Assembly (NCBI GenBank): GCA_902778105.1 | Contig: CACYWN010000014.1 | Coordinates: forward strand, 1-64,000 | Reading direction: 5' to 3' | Length of the DNA: 64,000 nt | Source: an uncultured Bacteroidia bacterium | Lineage (GTDB): Bacteria; Bacteroidota; Bacteroidia; Bacteroidales; UBA932 | Part shown: positions 36,905-46,589 of the stretch, piece after piece | Layout: the number at the start of each line of letters is the position of its first letter | How positions within the stretch are numbered: position 1 is the stretch's first letter | Program-made: the position numbers and the translations under genes | Notes under the pieces: model-generated | Databases searched by the model: none | What the model was told of the DNA's origin: nothing | Seen by the model: the letters and a program-made list of their open reading frames with translations, nothing else

Positions 36905-37210
36905 TCATTCGAAATCGAACAGGGATACAAATCCGGTCAGATCAAACACTTCGCGGATATCTTCCTGGACATTCCTGAGCACGACGCCGGACCCATTGGC
37001 CTTGCAGTGCTTGAGGATACCCAGCAGGATCCGCAGTCCACTCGAAGAAATATACTCCAGGGTAGCGCAGTCAATGATGACAGGTCTTCCTTCACTGTCA
37101 AGAAGCGGCTGGAGAGCCTGTTCGGTTTCACGGGCGGCAGCCGTGTCCAATTCTCCGGACAAGGTAACGACAAATTTGCCGTCCTGTTCCTGGATCGAGG
37201 TTTTCATCAT
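36905..37210 (-). CDS. STAS-domain anti-sigma factor antagonist
   Basis: 101 aa, a single STAS domain: VVTLSGELDTAAARE, PVIIDCATLEYISSSGLRIL. Ser56, in the SSG position of SpoIIAA/RsbV, is the likely phosphorylation site. Start ATG overlaps the phosphatase stop (ATGATGA). Third gene of the NRPS operon. With the phosphatase and its fused ATPase it forms a complete partner-switching module; no sigma factor is nearby. Confidence 0.9.
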   Translation of the reverse strand: MMKTSIQEQDGKFVVTLSGELDTAAARETEQALQPLLDSEGRPVIIDCATLEYISSSGLRILLGILKHCKANGSGVVLRNVQEDIREVFDLTGFVSLFDFE

Positions 37211-39309
37211 ATTTTTTTAGTTAAAGATAATACATTCTGCCCGTCTCGGCGGGTATAGGATATGGAGTCCATGAGCTTGCGGGTCAGCAGGATGCCCAGT
37301 CCGCCGATCGGCCTGTCCTGGGCGTCCAGGGTCGTATCGGCCTCCAGGACAGTCGTGGGATCGAACGGCTTTCCGGAATCGATCACCGTGAACCGCAACT
37401 GCTTCCGGTCGCTGTCTGCCAGGACCGTGACATCTCCCCGCTCACCGGGAGCATAGGCATAATTGATGACGTTCACGACCGTTTCCTCCAAGGCAAGCCG
37501 CAAGCCGGACGCCGTCTTCCCTTCCAGGTGCAGTGCCCCCAGGAACGCCTTGACAAAGACATTCAGCCGCTCCACCTCATCAATCTCATTGACAAGGGTG
37601 ATCCTTTCGCGCAGAACCTCCCCCGGAGCGAACTGAACGACAAGCAAAGTCAGGTCGTCACTCTGGGGTGCCTGTCCGGCAAATGCGTGCGCGGCCCTGC
37701 TCAGGGAGGACACCAGGGAGGCCGGCGTCCGATCCCCGGACTTGACAAAGGCTTCCAATACCTTCAGCACCCGGTCGCGCCCGAACTGTTTCCGTTGGAC
37801 GTCCTTGGATTCGGTCAGGCCGTCGGTATAGAGGAGGAGCGAGGTCCCGGGAGACAGGGTGCAGCGCTGCCCTTCAAAACGCGTATCAGGGAACACGCCG
37901 AGCGGGAGATTGGCTTTGGCGGGCATCATGGACACTTCGTCCGTGAGGATGAACGGCTTGTCGTGACCGGCTGTCGCATAATCCAGTTCTCCGGAATACA
38001 GGTCCAGACAGCCGACAAAGAAAGTCACGAACATATTGCTGTCATTGCCGCGGCAAAGCTCCCCGTTGAGCAGGGACAGGATCTGGGACGGAAGCTCTTC
38101 CGTCCTGGACACCATCCGGAACAGGGAATGGACAACGGACATCAGCATCGCCGAGGGGACGCCTTTCCCGGCGACATCGCCGATACAGAAGAACAGCTTG
38201 CCGTCGCGGATGAAGAAATCGAAAAGGTCTCCGCCCACTTCCCGGGCGGGCTCCAGGGATCCGTACACGAACGGAGGGAAGGACGTGGGCAGCATTTCCC
38301 GCTGGATGCGTCGGGCGACAGAGAGTTCTCCACTGATGCGGGCCTGTTCTTCCGACGCCTTGTGCAGCTTGGATTCACTGCGGGCGAACCGCTCGATCAT
38401 AAAGGCCAGGATGGCAAGGCCCAGCAGGACCAGCAAGACCTGCTGCCTCCGCATCCTCCAGATACGGGCGAAGATTTCCTGGGTGCGGTACACCTGCACG
38501 ACCTGCCAGTAAGGTTCCCGGACCATTTGCACACTACGGATGGAAATACCCTTCCCGTCAGCGTCCGGCCCTCCCTGACGAATCAATTCCAGCGCAGTTT
38601 CAACATCCTGCCGGGAAGCCCGGCTTTCCGGCGGAGCGGCCACCAGCATCCCTTCCTGCGTAAGCAGGAGGCCGTATGAGGAAGGAAAAGGCTGCCGGGC
38701 ATTCAGCGTGTCACCCAGCCAGGAAACATTCATGTCCAGTCCGCAGATGGCGACGATCCTCCCCCGCCCGTCCAGAACCGGGGTGGCATAGGTAATCAGG
38801 GTTTCCAGCGAATCCGCCGCATCGACATAGGGCTCTGACCAGAATGGCCGCTTGGTATCCATCGCACGACGGAAGAACTCATTCTCCGTATAGTCATGGT
38901 CCTGGCCGGCAAACTGCGACAGGCTGACGGTTCCGTCGACCTTCTTGGCATAAGGTTCGAAAAGGCGGCCCTTGGAAGGGAAGTAATCCGGGACAAACGT
39001 GAGGAAGCCGCCCACCACATGCGGGTTGCCGTCTACCAGGTAGCGCAGGGAGACATAGGAAGAGTCGGGATGGGCCAGATCCTGTCTCACTTTCCAAAGG
39101 TTCTCCTTCATGGTGGCTTCCGTAAGCTCCATCATGTGCCCGACCTCGGCGTCCATCGCACCCAGGACCACCCGGGCACGGGCGTCCATCTCATCCTCCA
39201 TGGCCGTCTTGACACGCTCGTACTGGATGATGGAGATGACCTCCACCAGCAAGGCGGCCAGGACGACGACTCCCAGGCGGAACAACCTTCTCTTTTTGGC
39301 AGAATCCAT
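37207..39309 (-). CDS. RsbU-type phosphatase with sensor and fused RsbW-like ATPase
   Basis: 700 aa. One N-terminal membrane segment (about residues 9-28), a periplasmic Cache-like sensor (about 30-290: FWSEPYVDAADSLETLITYATPV, IVAICGLDMNVSWLGDTL), and a second membrane segment (about 290-310). A PP2C/SpoIIE phosphatase domain follows (about 345-560: AREVGGDLFDFF, CIGDVAGKGVPSAML, LLLYTDGLTESKD, SDDLTLLVV). A C-terminal anti-sigma-type ATPase domain (about 570-700: LALEETVVNVINYAYAPG, VIDSGKPFDP) completes it. Phosphatase and kinase-like domains in one chain would set the state of the STAS protein encoded next. 15 bases after the NRPS gene. Confidence 0.92.
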   Translation of the reverse strand: MDSAKKRRLFRLGVVVLAALLVEVISIIQYERVKTAMEDEMDARARVVLGAMDAEVGHMMELTEATMKENLWKVRQDLAHPDSSYVSLRYLVDGNPHVVGGFLTFVPDYFPSKGRLFEPYAKKVDGTVSLSQFAGQDHDYTENEFFRRAMDTKRPFWSEPYVDAADSLETLITYATPVLDGRGRIVAICGLDMNVSWLGDTLNARQPFPSSYGLLLTQEGMLVAAPPESRASRQDVETALELIRQGGPDADGKGISIRSVQMVREPYWQVVQVYRTQEIFARIWRMRRQQVLLVLLGLAILAFMIERFARSESKLHKASEEQARISGELSVARRIQREMLPTSFPPFVYGSLEPAREVGGDLFDFFIRDGKLFFCIGDVAGKGVPSAMLMSVVHSLFRMVSRTEELPSQILSLLNGELCRGNDSNMFVTFFVGCLDLYSGELDYATAGHDKPFILTDEVSMMPAKANLPLGVFPDTRFEGQRCTLSPGTSLLLYTDGLTESKDVQRKQFGRDRVLKVLEAFVKSGDRTPASLVSSLSRAAHAFAGQAPQSDDLTLLVVQFAPGEVLRERITLVNEIDEVERLNVFVKAFLGALHLEGKTASGLRLALEETVVNVINYAYAPGERGDVTVLADSDRKQLRFTVIDSGKPFDPTTVLEADTTLDAQDRPIGGLGILLTRKLMDSISYTRRDGQNVLSLTKKI

Positions 39310-39324
39310 AAAGGCGAAACGGTG

Positions 39325-42300
39325 CTATTCAAAGAAGCCGAAGGCCGCGATCTGGCGGATCATCTGGGTAATATACTCACTGGAGGTATCACTCCAGCTG
39401 AAGCCCAGCCGGTGCAGCACGTTGCAGGTATAGCGGTTGTCCCGTTCGATCGTCAGGGCACGCTGCCCATGCGCCACGTCCTGATAGGCCAGCATGGCGG
39501 CCAGCAGCTTCGCCTTCTCCGGATCCTGTCCGGCCATGGCCACGGCCTGCTGGAACTCTCCGACCTCCACGAAACGCATGGACCCGCCCTCTTTCTCCAT
39601 CACCGTCAGCACGTCGCCCAGGAGCTCCGTATGGTTGTTGAAGGGCTGGAACACCGTGCAATCCTTCGGCGTGGAGGCGAGGAGCACCACTGCCTTGGCC
39701 GTTTCGTCAATCGGGGACATTTCCGTGGGCTCGTCGTAGCTGTCGACGGGGCAGCAGCCCAGGATGTGGAATACCTTGAGCCGGCCCATGTAGCTGTTGG
39801 AGTTGAAGTTGGCCTGGAACTCTCCGTCGGAGCTGCGCGGGGCGAGGTTGCCCACGCGCATCACCTTGGCGCTGAGTCCATGGTGAGCGACGGCTTCCAG
39901 GATCAACCGTTCGGCCAGGAACTTCGAGTGGATATAGCGGTTGTCCAGGAACTGGCCGAACCAGAGCTTCCTCTCGTCCAGCTGGGGAACCGGGCTGCCG
40001 TCCCCGCGGTCGATCCAGATTTCGCCCACGGAGGTGGTGGAAATGTGCACGAGCCGGGCGTGGTTGCGCAGGCAGAATTCGACGCAGCGCCGCACGCCGC
40101 CGATATTCACGTCCTCAATGTCGGTTCCCTTGGAGAAATGCTTCACGTTGGCCGCCGAATTGAACACCGTGTCGATGGCCGGATACCCTTCCGGGATGGC
40201 CTTGCCGAAATCGGCCGTGACATCACCGCAGACGACGAAGAGGCGCTTGCCGAACAGGTCCGGGAACGACGTCTCGAAATAGTAGAAGAGGAGGTTCTTG
40301 AGCCGACGCTCGGCCGCCTCCTGGCTCTTGGACCGCACCAGGCAGGTAATCGTCGTCGCATCAGAGTCAATGAGTTCGCGCAGCAGATGGATGCCGAGGT
40401 ACCCTGTCGCACCGGTCAGGAGGACATTGCCCAGCGTCTGCCTTTCACCTTCCAGGAAGGTCTTCACGTTGTTCCGCGGCAGGATGGCGTCGATGCCGCT
40501 GTAGTCGAAGCTCTCCACGACGGTGTCGGTCTCCACCGACGGGGCCTCTCCGCTCACGAACTGCGCCAGCAGGCGCGGCGTAGGATGGTCGAAGACCTCG
40601 CCGTAAGCCACGTGCTTGCCGGCCTTGTCGGCCTCGATGATGACCTTGGTCACCATGAGGGACGTGCCGCCCAGCTCAAAGAAGTTGTCCGTGGCGCCCA
40701 CCTTGTCCAGGGAAAGAATGCCGGCAAAGATGTCGCAGAACAGCTTTTCCACCTCGCCCTCCGGGGCAACATACTCACGCTCTTCGACCTGGATCTGCGG
40801 GGCGGGCAGGGCGCGCCGGTTCACCTTCTGGTTCTGGTTCAGCGGAATGGCGTCGATCTGCATCGTCGCGGCAGGGACCATGTACGGCGGCTTGCGCTCC
40901 TTGATGAAGGCGTTCAGCGCCTGTACGTCCACCTTGGAGTCGCTGACGATGTAGGCGGCGATGAACTTTCCGCCGTTGGGGTAATCGAAGGCCTGGACGG
41001 TGGCGTCCTTGATGCCCTTGAATTCCCGGATCACGGCCTCCACTTCCTTGAGTTCGATGCGGAAGCCGCGGATTTTCACCTGGCCGTCGCTGCGGCCTAC
41101 GAACTGGATGTTGCCGTCCGGGAGATAGCGGACCACATCGCCAGTCCGGTAGCAGCGGAGGCCGTTCCAATCAATGAAGGTCTCGGCCGTCTTTTCCGGA
41201 AGGTTCAGGTAGCCGCGGCTCACCTGGGGTCCCGATACCAGCAATTCACCCACGGCGCCGAGCGGGAGGCGGTTCATATCCTTGTCCACGATGTAGAGGC
41301 GCAGGTTGTCCAGCGGCTTGCCGATGGGGGCGTTCTGTTCGAACTCCTTCATCGGATAGGTGGTCGTGAAGATGGTACACTCGGTCGGGCCGTAACCGTT
41401 ATGGAACTGATAATTCGCCGGAGGGGTGAGCGGCAGCACCTTCTCTCCGCCCACGGAGAGGTGGCGGAGGGAGTGGTTCTCGCAGTTCATGGCGAACTGG
41501 CAGCCCACCTGCGTGGTCATGAAGGAATGCGTAACCCCTTCTTCGTCAAAGTATTTATTCAAATCCGGGAGGTTCAGGCGGATGTCGTCGCCGACGATGA
41601 CGACGGCCGCGCCCGTGGTGAGCGCCGGATACATGTCCATCATGCAGGCGTCGAAGCCGAAGGAGGCGTAGGCGGCCACCTTGTCACCCGGCTTGAGCCC
41701 ATAGTAGCGCCGGTACCAGTGGCAGAAGGCCACGAGGTTCCGGTGTTCCAGCTGGCAGCCCTTGGGCTGGCCGGTGGAACCGGACGTGTACAGCAGGATG
41801 AAGAGGTCCTCCGGCCTGGGTTCGCGTCCCGTCGCACCGGGCTCCGGCCGGACATCGGCCAGTTCCCGGGTCAGCAGCACCGGTCCCTGGTAATCGACCT
41901 TCTCCAGCAGTTCCTCCTCGGCGATGAGGAGCTTGGCGGAGGCGTCCTGCATCATGAAGTTCAGACGCTCGGCGGGGTAGCTGGGATCCAGCGGCTGGTA
42001 GGCGCAGCCGGACTTGAGCACGCCCAGGGCGGAGAGCGCCATCCATTCGCTGCGGCCGATGAGGATGGACACCACGGTCTCGGGGCCCTCGCCGGCGATC
42101 TTCCGGACCTCGGCCGCAATGGCATCGGTCTTTTCATCCACCTCCCTGTACGTGAGCCGCACGTCGTGATACACGACGGCCAGGTTGTCCGGCGTTTCGG
42201 CGGCCTGGGCACGGAACAGGGAGACGATGGTCTGCGCGGCGTCATAGTCCACATCCGTGGCGTTGAAGCCGTCCAGCAGGGCCGCCTGCTTCCTGTCCAC

Positions 42301-45300
42301 CAGGGACAGGCTGCGGAGCGGCGCCCCGGCATCGGCGGCAAAGGCGCTGACGGCCTTCACCACACTCCGGGCGAGGCTCTGCATCATGGCCTCGCTGTAC
42401 TTGCCGTTGTCATACTCGATGGCGACGGAGGGTTTGCCCTCCACCTCGGTGATATAGAAGGCGATCTTGAACTTGGGAACGCCCAGTTCCATGGTCTCAT
42501 CAACCTGCACCGGTTTTCCGCCCACGCGGTAGTCGCTGAGGACACCGATCTGGTAGGCGAACATGATGTCGGCCTTGAGGTCGTAGTCGGCGGCGATGCG
42601 GGCGAAAGGATAGTTTTCATGGGCAAGGGTCTGCTCGAAGGTGGCGGCGCTCTCGTGCAGGAACTCCTCCACGCGCTGGCCGCCGATCTTCGCCCGGAGC
42701 GCCAGGGTGTTCACGAACATGCCCATGGTATTGGACACCTTCAGGTTGCTGCGCCCGTTGGAGATGGTGGTGATGCACACGTCGTCACTGCCCGAGAAAC
42801 GGGCCAGGCTGTAGAAGACGGCGCTCAGCAGGACGGCGGAAGGGTTGACGCCCTGGGCCTTGGCCAGCCGCTCGGCGTCTTTCCACACGAGCGGTTCGAA
42901 CACGCGGCCGTTTTCTCCCTGCGGCCGGGGATTGGTCAGGTCCGGCGAGATTTCCGTCACGCTCTCCACATCGGCGAGGCGCTCCTGGAAGAAAGCGGCG
43001 GAGGCGGCGAAGTCTTCGCCCCCTTCGGCAGCCTTCTGCTCGGTGACGAACTGCGCATAGCTGCACATCTCGGGCTCGATTTCCTTGCCGTCCAGGAGGT
43101 CGCAGAGCTCGTGGATGAAAAGGTCGTAGGAATAACCGTCGCACACCAGGTGATGGATGTCGCAGTACAGGTACAGGTCCTTATCGGTCTTGACGATGGC
43201 ATAGCGGAAGAGGCGCTCCTTCGCGAGGTTGAAGGGACGGACGAAGCCCTGGCGGAAGGCGATGGCCTCCTCTTCGGTCATCGTGTACTCCTCCACCTCC
43301 ACCGGCGCCTCGCGGTCGCCCATGACCTGGACGACGCCCGTTTCGTCGGTGACGAACTGGACGAAGAGGGCCGGATGGTTCGCCACGGCTTTCTGCACCG
43401 CCGTGCGCAGGGCATCGACCGTGACGCCCTCGGGAAGACGCAGGCACATCGGCGTGTTGTACAGCGTGGACATCGGGTTCTTCATGCACTCGAAATACAC
43501 GCCCGTCTGGGAGTAGGACAACGGAACGGCGGTGGGAACTTCCGGCGCGGCGGCCGCCTCCCGGGATGCGCCGGGGGCTGCGGCGGCCCCGGCCAGGACG
43601 GTCTGGGCGAGAATCTCATTCTCGATCGTCTGGATGCTTCCGCCGCCCGCTAGGAGCTTGGAATCCAGCTGGACGCCGAAGCGCTTGTAGATCTGCGTGG
43701 CCAGCTTGATCGCCAGGATGGAGGTAAGTCCGGCCATGCGGAGGTCCGTCGTCAGGCCGAAGGCGTCGGTGTTCACGACGGAGGCGACCATGTCCTTGAG
43801 CTGCTGCTCCAGGACATTGAGCGGGGCGTTGGATTCCTCCTCCGCCTCGATGCCGGCGCCGATGACCGGTTCGGGCAGGGCGCGGCGGTTCACCTTCTGG
43901 TTCTGGTTCAGCGGGATGGCGTCGATCTGCATCGTGGCCGCCGGGACCATGTAGGGCGGTTTCCGGTCCATGATGAAGGCGTTCAGGGCCTTGACATCGA
44001 CCTTCTCGTCGGACACGACGTAGGCGGCGATGTACTTGCCGCCGGTCGGATACTCGAAGGCCTGCACCGTGGCGTCCTTGATGAGCGGGAACTCCCGGAT
44101 GACCGCCTCCACTTCCTTGAGTTCGATGCGGAAACCGCGGATCTTCACCTGGCCGTCCTTCCGGCCCACGAATTCGATGTCCCCGTTCCCGCGGTAGCGG
44201 ACGACATCGCCGGTGCGGTACACCCGCTTGCCGTTCCAGTCCACAAAGGTCGCGGCCGTCTTCTCCGGCTGGTTCAGATAGCCGGCGGCCACCTGCGGAC
44301 CAGCGATGATCAATTCGCCCGAGGCGCCCCAGGGAAGCTGCTTCCCGTAGCGGTTGACGATGAACAGCTGCGCGTCGGCATTGGGTTTGCCGATGGGGAT
44401 GTTGGGTTCGTTCCTGTCGACATAATGGCTGCACACGTACACGGTCGTTTCCGTGGGTCCGTAGGCGTTGAGCAGGGCATAGGACGGCGGATCCAGGCTC
44501 ATGAGCTTCTCTCCGCCCGTTCCCAGCCACTTGAGGCCCGGGATGTCGGGGAAATTGAGCGCCAGCTGGGTGGCCATCTGGGTGGTCATGAACACGTGGG
44601 TCATCCCTTCCTTGACCAGATAGTCGTTCAATCCCGCGAGGTCGAAGCGGATGTCGTCCTGGATGATGTAGATGGTCGCACCGGCCCAGACGCAGCTCCA
44701 GAGGTCCATCTGGAAGGCGTCGAAGCCGTAACCGGCATAGGTGGCGTAGCGCGAGCCGGCCTCCAGGCGGATGTTCCGGGTGTTGAAGTCCACGAAGCTG
44801 CGGAAATTCTTCTCGGTGAGCATTACGCCCTTGGGCGTCCCCGTAGTGCCGCTGGTGTACAGGATCACGAGGGCGTCGTCGCCGTCATAGGCCGAGGCGT
44901 CCTCTTTCATGAAGGAAAGCCGCTCCTCGGGATAGCTGCTGTCCAGGGGAAGGGACGTGAGGCCCGCCTTGGCGATGGCGATGGGGGCCAGCACCATCTT
45001 TTCGTCGCGGGGGACGGAGAATCCCACCACGTGTTCGCCGCAGCGGACAGTATAGGACGGGTCGATGCTGTCGGTAAGCCGATCCACCTCCGCGAAGGTG
45101 AGCCGCTTGTCGCCGGCCACGCAGAAAATGTCATTCGGACGCTCGGCGACATGCTGCCGGAAACGCTCCACGAGGGTCGGGAGGGCGTCCGGAGACTGGA
45201 GTTCGGGATTCAGGCCATTCAGCCAACGGACCTGCTCCGGCGTGGCGTATTCCAGTTCCTTCACCTTCTCCGCCGTCATCATCGAACGGAGGACGGCCCC

Positions 45301-46500
45301 GTAACTCTTGGCCAGCTCTTCCATGAACGCATCCGCGTAATCGGCGCTGTCATAGGCGAACTTGAGGGAAAAGACGCCGTCGGTCTCGAACAGTTCGGCG
45401 CAAAGCTTCCAGCCCGGTGCCGGCTGCCGCAGATCCTCGTAATGCACGGGATCCTCCCCGAAGTGCAGGCCGCGCTTGCTGTTCAGGACGGAGCCCTGGT
45501 ACACGAAGGCGACCTGGTTGTTCAGGCCGAGGTCCTTCACGGCATCCTGATAGGCGTAGAACTGCAACTCCTGGGTCTTGTTCATCTGGGCGGAGAGGGC
45601 GGAGAACACTTCACCCAGCGTCAGGTCCCCTCCCGCCTGGACGAACACGGGCAGGGTATGGACCATCATCGTGACGGTGGACAGGGTCCGTCGCTCGCCG
45701 CGGCCGAAATAGACGGTGCACCAGGAGGCCTTGTCCTCGGCGCTGTAGGCCGCGAGGAGCAGGCCCCAGGCCGCCTGCATCAGCGTGCTTTCACCGACAT
45801 CCCACTTGCGCATGATTTCCTGGATGTCTTCCTTGGCGATGTCCAGCGGGAAGTGCGTGTAGTTCATCCGGGACGGCGTACCGGCCTGCGTGCTCTGCGG
45901 CAGCGGCAGGGAATCCGTCTCGACTGCATCGCAGAAGGTCTTCGCATACCAGTCCCGCGCCTCGGCCATCCGGGCCTCGTCCGCGCGCAGCGCCTCTTCC
46001 TCGAAGGCGAGGGTCCCGCCGTCCACCCCTTCGCCGGAGGGTTTCTTCCCGTTGAAGCAGCGCTCGATCTCCCGAAGCATCAGCACGAGGGAGAATCCGT
46101 CGCAAAGGACATGGTGGAAATCGACATAAAGCCAGGATTTCCCTTCGGCCCCCTGATAGACGGCGCAGCGGTACAGCCGCTCCCCGTAGATGTCCATGGC
46201 GGCGCCCAGGGCGGGCTCCACCTCGTCCAGCGTACGGACGGAGATCACCGGAACCGCCTCCTCCTTGGACGGGAAGCTGCCGCTCTCCACACAGGGTGTT
46301 CCCTCCCCGTCCACGACGATGCGGGAGGCCAGGGACGGATGGGCGCAGAGAGCATCATAGACAGCGCTCCGCACTTTTTCCAGGTCCACGTCCGAGGGAA
46401 GGTCGAACAGAACTGGGTTCTGATAATTCGCCGGGGTGTCGGAAGACGTCACACAGGCATAGTAGATGCCCTGCTGGCTTTGGGAGAGGGGAAATCTCAT
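39325..46500 (-). CDS. Two-module NRPS ending in a reductase domain (C-A-T-C-A-T-R)
   Basis: 2391 aa. C1 (residues 1-430, HHVLCDG at 129-135, catalytic His kept); A1 (about 435-850, LYTSGTTGTPKG, NAYGPTETT, RGFRIELKEVEAVI); T1 (MAGLTSILA, near 925); C2 (about 985-1425, HHLVCDG near 1117); A2 (about 1450-1870, LLYTSGSTGQPKG near 1570, NGYGPTECT); T2 (ELGGTSLMV, near 1945); R (about 2020-2391, LLTGATGYLG, catalytic YIHSK). An R domain would release the product as an aldehyde or alcohol. A first C domain before A1 suggests N-acylation or another starter. Both A domains have hydrophobic, unassigned pockets. A1 lacks about 38 residues that A2 has before its ATP loop. No thioesterase is present. 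The PPTase lies divergently next door. Confidence 0.92.
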   Translation of the reverse strand: MRFPLSQSQQGIYYACVTSSDTPANYQNPVLFDLPSDVDLEKVRSAVYDALCAHPSLASRIVVDGEGTPCVESGSFPSKEEAVPVISVRTLDEVEPALGAAMDIYGERLYRCAVYQGAEGKSWLYVDFHHVLCDGFSLVLMLREIERCFNGKKPSGEGVDGGTLAFEEEALRADEARMAEARDWYAKTFCDAVETDSLPLPQSTQAGTPSRMNYTHFPLDIAKEDIQEIMRKWDVGESTLMQAAWGLLLAAYSAEDKASWCTVYFGRGERRTLSTVTMMVHTLPVFVQAGGDLTLGEVFSALSAQMNKTQELQFYAYQDAVKDLGLNNQVAFVYQGSVLNSKRGLHFGEDPVHYEDLRQPAPGWKLCAELFETDGVFSLKFAYDSADYADAFMEELAKSYGAVLRSMMTAEKVKELEYATPEQVRWLNGLNPELQSPDALPTLVERFRQHVAERPNDIFCVAGDKRLTFAEVDRLTDSIDPSYTVRCGEHVVGFSVPRDEKMVLAPIAIAKAGLTSLPLDSSYPEERLSFMKEDASAYDGDDALVILYTSGTTGTPKGVMLTEKNFRSFVDFNTRNIRLEAGSRYATYAGYGFDAFQMDLWSCVWAGATIYIIQDDIRFDLAGLNDYLVKEGMTHVFMTTQMATQLALNFPDIPGLKWLGTGGEKLMSLDPPSYALLNAYGPTETTVYVCSHYVDRNEPNIPIGKPNADAQLFIVNRYGKQLPWGASGELIIAGPQVAAGYLNQPEKTAATFVDWNGKRVYRTGDVVRYRGNGDIEFVGRKDGQVKIRGFRIELKEVEAVIREFPLIKDATVQAFEYPTGGKYIAAYVVSDEKVDVKALNAFIMDRKPPYMVPAATMQIDAIPLNQNQKVNRRALPEPVIGAGIEAEEESNAPLNVLEQQLKDMVASVVNTDAFGLTTDLRMAGLTSILAIKLATQIYKRFGVQLDSKLLAGGGSIQTIENEILAQTVLAGAAAAPGASREAAAAPEVPTAVPLSYSQTGVYFECMKNPMSTLYNTPMCLRLPEGVTVDALRTAVQKAVANHPALFVQFVTDETGVVQVMGDREAPVEVEEYTMTEEEAIAFRQGFVRPFNLAKERLFRYAIVKTDKDLYLYCDIHHLVCDGYSYDLFIHELCDLLDGKEIEPEMCSYAQFVTEQKAAEGGEDFAASAAFFQERLADVESVTEISPDLTNPRPQGENGRVFEPLVWKDAERLAKAQGVNPSAVLLSAVFYSLARFSGSDDVCITTISNGRSNLKVSNTMGMFVNTLALRAKIGGQRVEEFLHESAATFEQTLAHENYPFARIAADYDLKADIMFAYQIGVLSDYRVGGKPVQVDETMELGVPKFKIAFYITEVEGKPSVAIEYDNGKYSEAMMQSLARSVVKAVSAFAADAGAPLRSLSLVDRKQAALLDGFNATDVDYDAAQTIVSLFRAQAAETPDNLAVVYHDVRLTYREVDEKTDAIAAEVRKIAGEGPETVVSILIGRSEWMALSALGVLKSGCAYQPLDPSYPAERLNFMMQDASAKLLIAEEELLEKVDYQGPVLLTRELADVRPEPGATGREPRPEDLFILLYTSGSTGQPKGCQLEHRNLVAFCHWYRRYYGLKPGDKVAAYASFGFDACMMDMYPALTTGAAVVIVGDDIRLNLPDLNKYFDEEGVTHSFMTTQVGCQFAMNCENHSLRHLSVGGEKVLPLTPPANYQFHNGYGPTECTIFTTTYPMKEFEQNAPIGKPLDNLRLYIVDKDMNRLPLGAVGELLVSGPQVSRGYLNLPEKTAETFIDWNGLRCYRTGDVVRYLPDGNIQFVGRSDGQVKIRGFRIELKEVEAVIREFKGIKDATVQAFDYPNGGKFIAAYIVSDSKVDVQALNAFIKERKPPYMVPAATMQIDAIPLNQNQKVNRRALPAPQIQVEEREYVAPEGEVEKLFCDIFAGILSLDKVGATDNFFELGGTSLMVTKVIIEADKAGKHVAYGEVFDHPTPRLLAQFVSGEAPSVETDTVVESFDYSGIDAILPRNNVKTFLEGERQTLGNVLLTGATGYLGIHLLRELIDSDATTITCLVRSKSQEAAERRLKNLLFYYFETSFPDLFGKRLFVVCGDVTADFGKAIPEGYPAIDTVFNSAANVKHFSKGTDIEDVNIGGVRRCVEFCLRNHARLVHISTTSVGEIWIDRGDGSPVPQLDERKLWFGQFLDNRYIHSKFLAERLILEAVAHHGLSAKVMRVGNLAPRSSDGEFQANFNSNSYMGRLKVFHILGCCPVDSYDEPTEMSPIDETAKAVVLLASTPKDCTVFQPFNNHTELLGDVLTVMEKEGGSMRFVEVGEFQQAVAMAGQDPEKAKLLAAMLAYQDVAHGQRALTIERDNRYTCNVLHRLGFSWSDTSSEYITQMIRQIAAFGFFE

Positions 46501-46577
46501 GATTATCAGTGTCTAAAAAAAAGCAGGTTATTCGTTGCGATATATTATGTAAATATGTAAATGTAGAGATAAATTTT

Positions 46578-46585
46578 TATTTTTG
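46578..46585 (+). promoter_or_regulatory. -7 box for the PPTase gene
   Basis: TATTTTTG matches TAnnTTTG. The likely GTG start follows 4 bases later, so the transcript would be leaderless or nearly so. No consensus box is seen on the NRPS side of the 89-bp gap; the closest is TACATTTA (46564-46557, minus strand), one mismatch, so the NRPS may use a weaker or different promoter. Confidence 0.55.
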
Positions 46586-46589
46586 CAAT

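Noticed and set aside
38896-43653. Very long open frame on the plus strand opposite the NRPS gene
   Set aside because: It is antisense to an NRPS with full domain motifs on the minus strand. The frame stays open because of high third-position GC, and its translation shows no family motif.
44425-46560. Second long plus-strand frame opposite the NRPS start
   Set aside because: Same antisense effect; it runs through the C1 and A1 domains and shows only His/Gly/Val-rich low-information peptide.
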